Assembly: GCA_002321895.1 (NCBI GenBank)
Contig: DCMZ01000005.1
Location: forward strand, 167,554 to 231,553
DNA length: 64,000 nt
Source of the DNA: Bdellovibrionaceae bacterium UBA1609
GTDB taxonomy: Bacteria; Bdellovibrionota; Bdellovibrionia; Bdellovibrionales; UBA1609
Reading direction: 5' to 3'
Every line of letters starts with the position of its first letter. Position 1 is the stretch's first letter. The position numbers and the translations under genes were made by a program. Under the pieces are notes generated by a model that was not told where the DNA came from, ran no database searches, and worked only from the letters and a program-made list of their open reading frames with translations. Below are positions 60,767-64,000 of the stretch, piece by piece.

Positions 60767-62290
60767 TTAAGGATTTTTACTGGCTCTGGGGACCACTCTG
60801 AGTTCACTTAAATCGAGTTGATTCATTTCATTCAGGTCCCAACCTAATACATGGGGACGGACTCTTAAGCTAAAATGAATCTCTCCCATTGGTATTAAAG
60901 CATAATCATCCATTAGAATTTGCAAAGCCTTACGACATTGGGTTACTGCTGAAGGCCCCGAAGACGGCATGTTGTTTACTATGGAATCAAAAGTTCTATT
61001 TTTATATTGAATATAGTTTTCTCTATGTTTCTCCGTGTAAATCTCTAAGCCGGCTTTGCAAGTGGGGCGATCCATGCCAACCCCTTTCCGAAAGAGATCA
61101 GGAGGATTTTTGGTGAGTTGAGCAATGTACATTCCGGTTTCGGAAGGTTGCAGTTCTATGGAAATTCCCAAATGACGTTTCCATTGGGATTGGATCCACT
61201 CCATGCCCTTTTTGATGCTTTCTCCACCTTGCTTTCCATAGTAGAGTTTCCATCTGCGGTTTCGGACTTCTTTTGGCAACTGAGCAAAGATCACTTTAGC
61301 TTTTTGAAGATTAAAATCATAACATATGGGTGTTCCATAGTACTTTTTGGGTAGACTCGGGCAACCCGGTCTTCCTAGGGCATGGTAAATTTTTGCGAGC
61401 TCGGAATAGTTGAGTGAAAGAGCTAGAGCTTGTCTAAACTTTGGCAGATCTTTTAATTCCGGGCCAAATCCTAGATAGTCCATTCGTGACATGGGTATTT
61501 GAATAAAATCGGGCTTCCCCTGCATGGCCGGAATAGCGCTGACTTCAACTCGCCTAAGAAAATTAAGTACCTTTTTATCATAAAGATTCATGGCCGTAGT
61601 ATCATCTTCCACGAAGTAGATATCGACTTCGGGGTTGAGGCTGTTCATTCCAGGAAAATTTAGGTTAGGAGTCAGTGTGATTTTCGAGCCTAGTTTCCAA
61701 CTTTTAATAACGTATGGCCCGGAAGTTTTTAGTTCTTTGAAGGCTAATGGATCATAGTTTTGATTTTTTCTTCGAGGGCTTAAAGCAGGGCTAATAAAGT
61801 TATAAAGAAACTCTGGATCAGGTTTTTCTAGTTCAATTTGAAATTTCATGAGAGAGATTTTTTTAACACCAAGACTTTTAACATCCTTTTCACCGTTAAC
61901 AACGGCTTCAGCATTTTTGACTCCACGAAGTAGTTCCCATTGTACAGTCTTCGACTTTGGATTGACTAGATAGGTAAAAGTGCGGATGTAGTCTTCTGTA
62001 GTAATCGGGTTTCCATTACTCCACTTATGATTAGGGTTGATATCGCATTCAATCAGTGTGGGCTTTATGAATGTGCAGTATCGAGCTCCAGTGGGGTGCA
62101 GGCCTTTTTTGCTATGAAAAGAGTAGAGGCCACGGAATAAATTGCTCAATAGATAAGAACCGGTAGACCCGCGTATATGAGCTGGGTCCAGACTGTGGGG
62201 CTCGGAGAGTAAGTGAAAACTCATTTTCCTCTCTTCTGCCAAGGAAGATACGCATAGAGCAATGATGAAAACGGTAATTAGTTTTTGCAT
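60767..62290 (-). CDS. Periplasmic oligopeptide-type solute-binding protein (SBP family 5)
   Basis: About 507 residues. A signal peptide (MQKLITVFIIALCVSSLAEE) and the DppA/OppA layout: FHLLSEPHSLDPAHIRGS near the N-terminus, NHKWSNGNPITTEDYI, and SGPYVIKSWKLGSKI. It would bind peptides, or murein peptides, in the periplasm. No ABC permease or ATPase gene is close by. The start at 62290 fits the signal peptide; a longer TTG start at 62308 is possible. Confidence 0.88.
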   Translation of the reverse strand: MQKLITVFIIALCVSSLAEERKMSFHLLSEPHSLDPAHIRGSTGSYLLSNLFRGLYSFHSKKGLHPTGARYCTFIKPTLIECDINPNHKWSNGNPITTEDYIRTFTYLVNPKSKTVQWELLRGVKNAEAVVNGEKDVKSLGVKKISLMKFQIELEKPDPEFLYNFISPALSPRRKNQNYDPLAFKELKTSGPYVIKSWKLGSKITLTPNLNFPGMNSLNPEVDIYFVEDDTTAMNLYDKKVLNFLRRVEVSAIPAMQGKPDFIQIPMSRMDYLGFGPELKDLPKFRQALALSLNYSELAKIYHALGRPGCPSLPKKYYGTPICYDFNLQKAKVIFAQLPKEVRNRRWKLYYGKQGGESIKKGMEWIQSQWKRHLGISIELQPSETGMYIAQLTKNPPDLFRKGVGMDRPTCKAGLEIYTEKHRENYIQYKNRTFDSIVNNMPSSGPSAVTQCRKALQILMDDYALIPMGEIHFSLRVRPHVLGWDLNEMNQLDLSELRVVPRASKNP

Positions 62291-62404
62291 TCCAACGGGA
62301 TATTGCAATTATAGAGTTATGTCCACCTCGTTGTATCAATTTGATACAAATTTAAGAGGGTGCCAGCCTAAAGTTTTGACTCAAAATGGACGATATGGTC
62401 TCTG

Positions 62405-63010
62405 ATGGTTAACAGTGAAACATATTGGTCTAAATGGGTTCAAAACGGTCTTCAGTGGCTTCTTGTGGCCTCTTTGTTGGTCCTTGTAGGGTGTGGGGCA
62501 GCTTTGGAGACGGAAGAAGAGGACGACTCTTCAGTGGACCCCTTTGAGAGCACTTCAATTCTAGAGCTAAAATTTCAGCCCTACACCACCAACGCTGTTC
62601 AGCCAGTGCAATATTCCTCTGAGGAGAATTTTAGCTCTTGCTCACCAAAGTCAGGTACTTCTGCAGCATTATCTGCTGTCAGTGCTTGTGTCGACATTGG
62701 CGGGTTATGCAGCACTGGAGGGTATTCAGACCATATCATCCTTTGGGAGCTACAGGATTCAGACAACAACAATGTAAAAGTTGTGAATTCTAGGGATTGG
62801 GAAGGGGCAACGAACTCATTGTCGGCCAATGCTAAATGCAAAGATGGATATTTTATTGCAAAAATATTTTTGCCCACTGGTGCTGAGCTTAAATCTTATC
62901 GGCTAGAAGCTAGAATCTATGGTGTAGATGAGCTAGGCCAGCTTAGGGAACCACTTTCAAACCCATCAAATGTAGATTCAAAGATTTTAGATTTTAGCGT
63001 CAGCGAATAG
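62405..63010 (+). CDS. Lipoprotein of unknown function
   Basis: 201 residues. The membrane segment WLLVASLLVLVGC ends in the lipobox LVGC, preceded by 17 residues (a longer than usual n-region). An acidic stretch EEEDDSSVDPF follows. The mature part has four cysteines (SSCSPK, SACVDIGG, GLCSTGG, NAKCKDG), so two disulphides are possible. No family recognised. Confidence 0.72.
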   Translation: MVNSETYWSKWVQNGLQWLLVASLLVLVGCGAALETEEEDDSSVDPFESTSILELKFQPYTTNAVQPVQYSSEENFSSCSPKSGTSAALSAVSACVDIGGLCSTGGYSDHIILWELQDSDNNNVKVVNSRDWEGATNSLSANAKCKDGYFIAKIFLPTGAELKSYRLEARIYGVDELGQLREPLSNPSNVDSKILDFSVSE

Positions 63011-63041
63011 AATCATTTTGCTGAATTCTTCGGAATTGCAC

Positions 63042-64000
63042 TTATTTTTTCTCTTTGATTAAATTCAAATCTTTTACAGCATCGACCCATGTCGCATGAT
63101 TGGCAAACATCGGAAGCGAGAGCTCGAGACGACTCACTGGCAGTCTTCGCATATAGCTGGGATAGTATTGCATAGGGAGGTCTGAAATCGCCGAGATATC
63201 GACTGTGGTTGCCGCTGTACGTTGCTTTAAAAAATGATGTACAGAATCTTCATCTAGAAGGTGATTCACAAATTTTAAGGCTCCATTCATTTTACGACTT
63301 CTTTTATCTATAACCATGCTTATAACTCGCAATGAGCCCTTTTCGAGGGGAAGATAAAATTGATAAGGTCCGTTTTCTTTTTCGCGTTCGGCGGCTTGGG
63401 TGTGACTCATCTGGATCAGCCATTTGTTTCCAAGTGCAGTTTCCAAATCTTTCGAAGGAGTAAAATCTATTTTTTGTTTCTCAATAAAGCCTATGGCGGT
63501 ATGGATTTTATCTATTTGCTCTGTATCAAACCATTCTTCCGCGAAGAGTTGGTATTTTTTCATAAGGTTGTAAAGTTCAATGTAAGAGGGCATTAAGCTG
63601 ATTTTGCTTTTCCAGCTCCGCTCTCTAAAAACTTTAGACAAGGGTATTGGCAGGTCGTTCATTTTACTAGAGTCCACAAACCATCCTATGACTTGCCAAG
63701 AATAAGGAATAAGGTGGGGTCTTCCTGATACGCTCAAGTCTTTAAAGTCGGCTGAGATGTGCTCTATATTAGGTATTTGCACGGTCGTTGGCTTTAACAA
63801 GTTTTCAGTATTGACCAGGAATCTTGAATTTGCTGAATCGACAAACATAACGTCGTAGAACTCATTATTATTCAATGCTTCAAGTAGAAGATCTCTTTCG
63901 GATTCAATCACCGTGACCTGAATGCCTAGTTTATGTTGAGTTTTGAAGTCTTCTAATACTCTATTTGGGAGGTAGCCTTTAGGGGCAAGAACCTTTATAT
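63042..64000 (-). CDS. Solute-binding protein (spermidine/putrescine type), 5' end outside the window
   Basis: The frame stays open past the listed start at 63911 to the window edge (upstream reading IKVLAPKGYLPNRVLEDFKT), so only the C-terminal 319 or so residues are here. Blocks such as YDVMFVDSANSRFL, PYSWQVIGWFVDSS and MNGALKFVNHLLDEDSVHHF follow the PotD/PotF pattern of a periplasmic polyamine-type binding protein. The signal peptide and transporter genes would lie beyond the window. Confidence 0.7.
   Translation of the reverse strand, partial: IKVLAPKGYLPNRVLEDFKTQHKLGIQVTVIESERDLLLEALNNNEFYDVMFVDSANSRFLVNTENLLKPTTVQIPNIEHISADFKDLSVSGRPHLIPYSWQVIGWFVDSSKMNDLPIPLSKVFRERSWKSKISLMPSYIELYNLMKKYQLFAEEWFDTEQIDKIHTAIGFIEKQKIDFTPSKDLETALGNKWLIQMSHTQAAEREKENGPYQFYLPLEKGSLRVISMVIDKRSRKMNGALKFVNHLLDEDSVHHFLKQRTAATTVDISAISDLPMQYYPSYMRRLPVSRLELSLPMFANHATWVDAVKDLNLIKEKK

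Overview
The window reads as chromosomal DNA of a predatory-type bacterium in the Bdellovibrionota (Bdellovibrio or Pseudobdellovibrio-like). The evidence is indirect: moderate GC by eye, many lipoproteins and exported proteins of no recognised family, an HD-GYP protein whose GYP motif reads GFP as in the unconventional HD-GYP known from Bdellovibrio, and an AgmX/TolQ-TolR/TPR operon of the kind that drives gliding in Myxococcus and its relatives. No rRNA, phage, insertion sequence, CRISPR array or plasmid gene was seen. The gene set looks like stable chromosome, not an island. Species assignment cannot be made from the sequence alone.

Layout. 1-6.7 kb: an exported-sensor PP2C phosphatase (SpoIIE/RsbU type), a FecR/fibronectin-like surface protein, then murI, a GMP-reductase-like gene and a membrane protein in one tightly overlapping minus-strand operon. 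6.8-7.1 kb: tRNA-Leu(UAA), a long hairpin that starts inside its CCA end, and a 55-bp tandem repeat. 7.1-13.1 kb: mostly exported or lipid-anchored proteins (an LVIVD-repeat propeller, two unknowns, a porin-like barrel) and a DUF454 membrane protein. 13.7-16.9 kb: katG with an export signal and a trypsin-like protease.

17.0-25.6 kb is a carotenoid operon on the minus strand: crtY, crtE, crtI, crtB, a sterol-desaturase-superfamily hydroxylase, an ABC-2 ATPase and permease, dinB, then crtZ. Stops and starts mostly overlap by 4 bases (ATGA). Together the enzymes would take FPP/IPP through GGPP, phytoene and lycopene to beta-carotene and, with CrtZ, to zeaxanthin-type xanthophylls. An orphan GyrI-like ligand-binding protein faces the operon. 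26-35 kb holds a glycosyltransferase, a thioesterase, a carnosine-methyltransferase-like enzyme, DUF2878/DUF1475 membrane proteins with a TetR regulator, greB, mltF, and a peroxiredoxin with a lysine-rich histone-like tail.

35.7-47.3 kb is one long plus-strand operon of eleven genes ending at a terminator-like hairpin: TolQ/ExbB, two ExbD-like proteins, a large TPR protein, a small exported protein, an AgmX/GltG-type TonB-like protein, a lipoprotein, an outer-membrane barrel, a second TPR protein, an exported Ig/carboxypeptidase-regulatory-like protein and a VWA lipoprotein. It spans cytoplasm to outer membrane and is the most interesting system here: an Agl/Glt-like proton-driven envelope machine with additions.

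47.4-64 kb: a threonine aldolase and formimidoylglutamase-like pair, the HD-GYP/Hpt-like divergent pair, queG and a CCA-adding-type enzyme whose start codons overlap, a double cNMP-binding protein, sufE with a cysteine-rich neighbour, yebC, an RsuA-type pseudouridine synthase with an SDR, and two periplasmic solute-binding proteins, the last cut by the right edge of the window.
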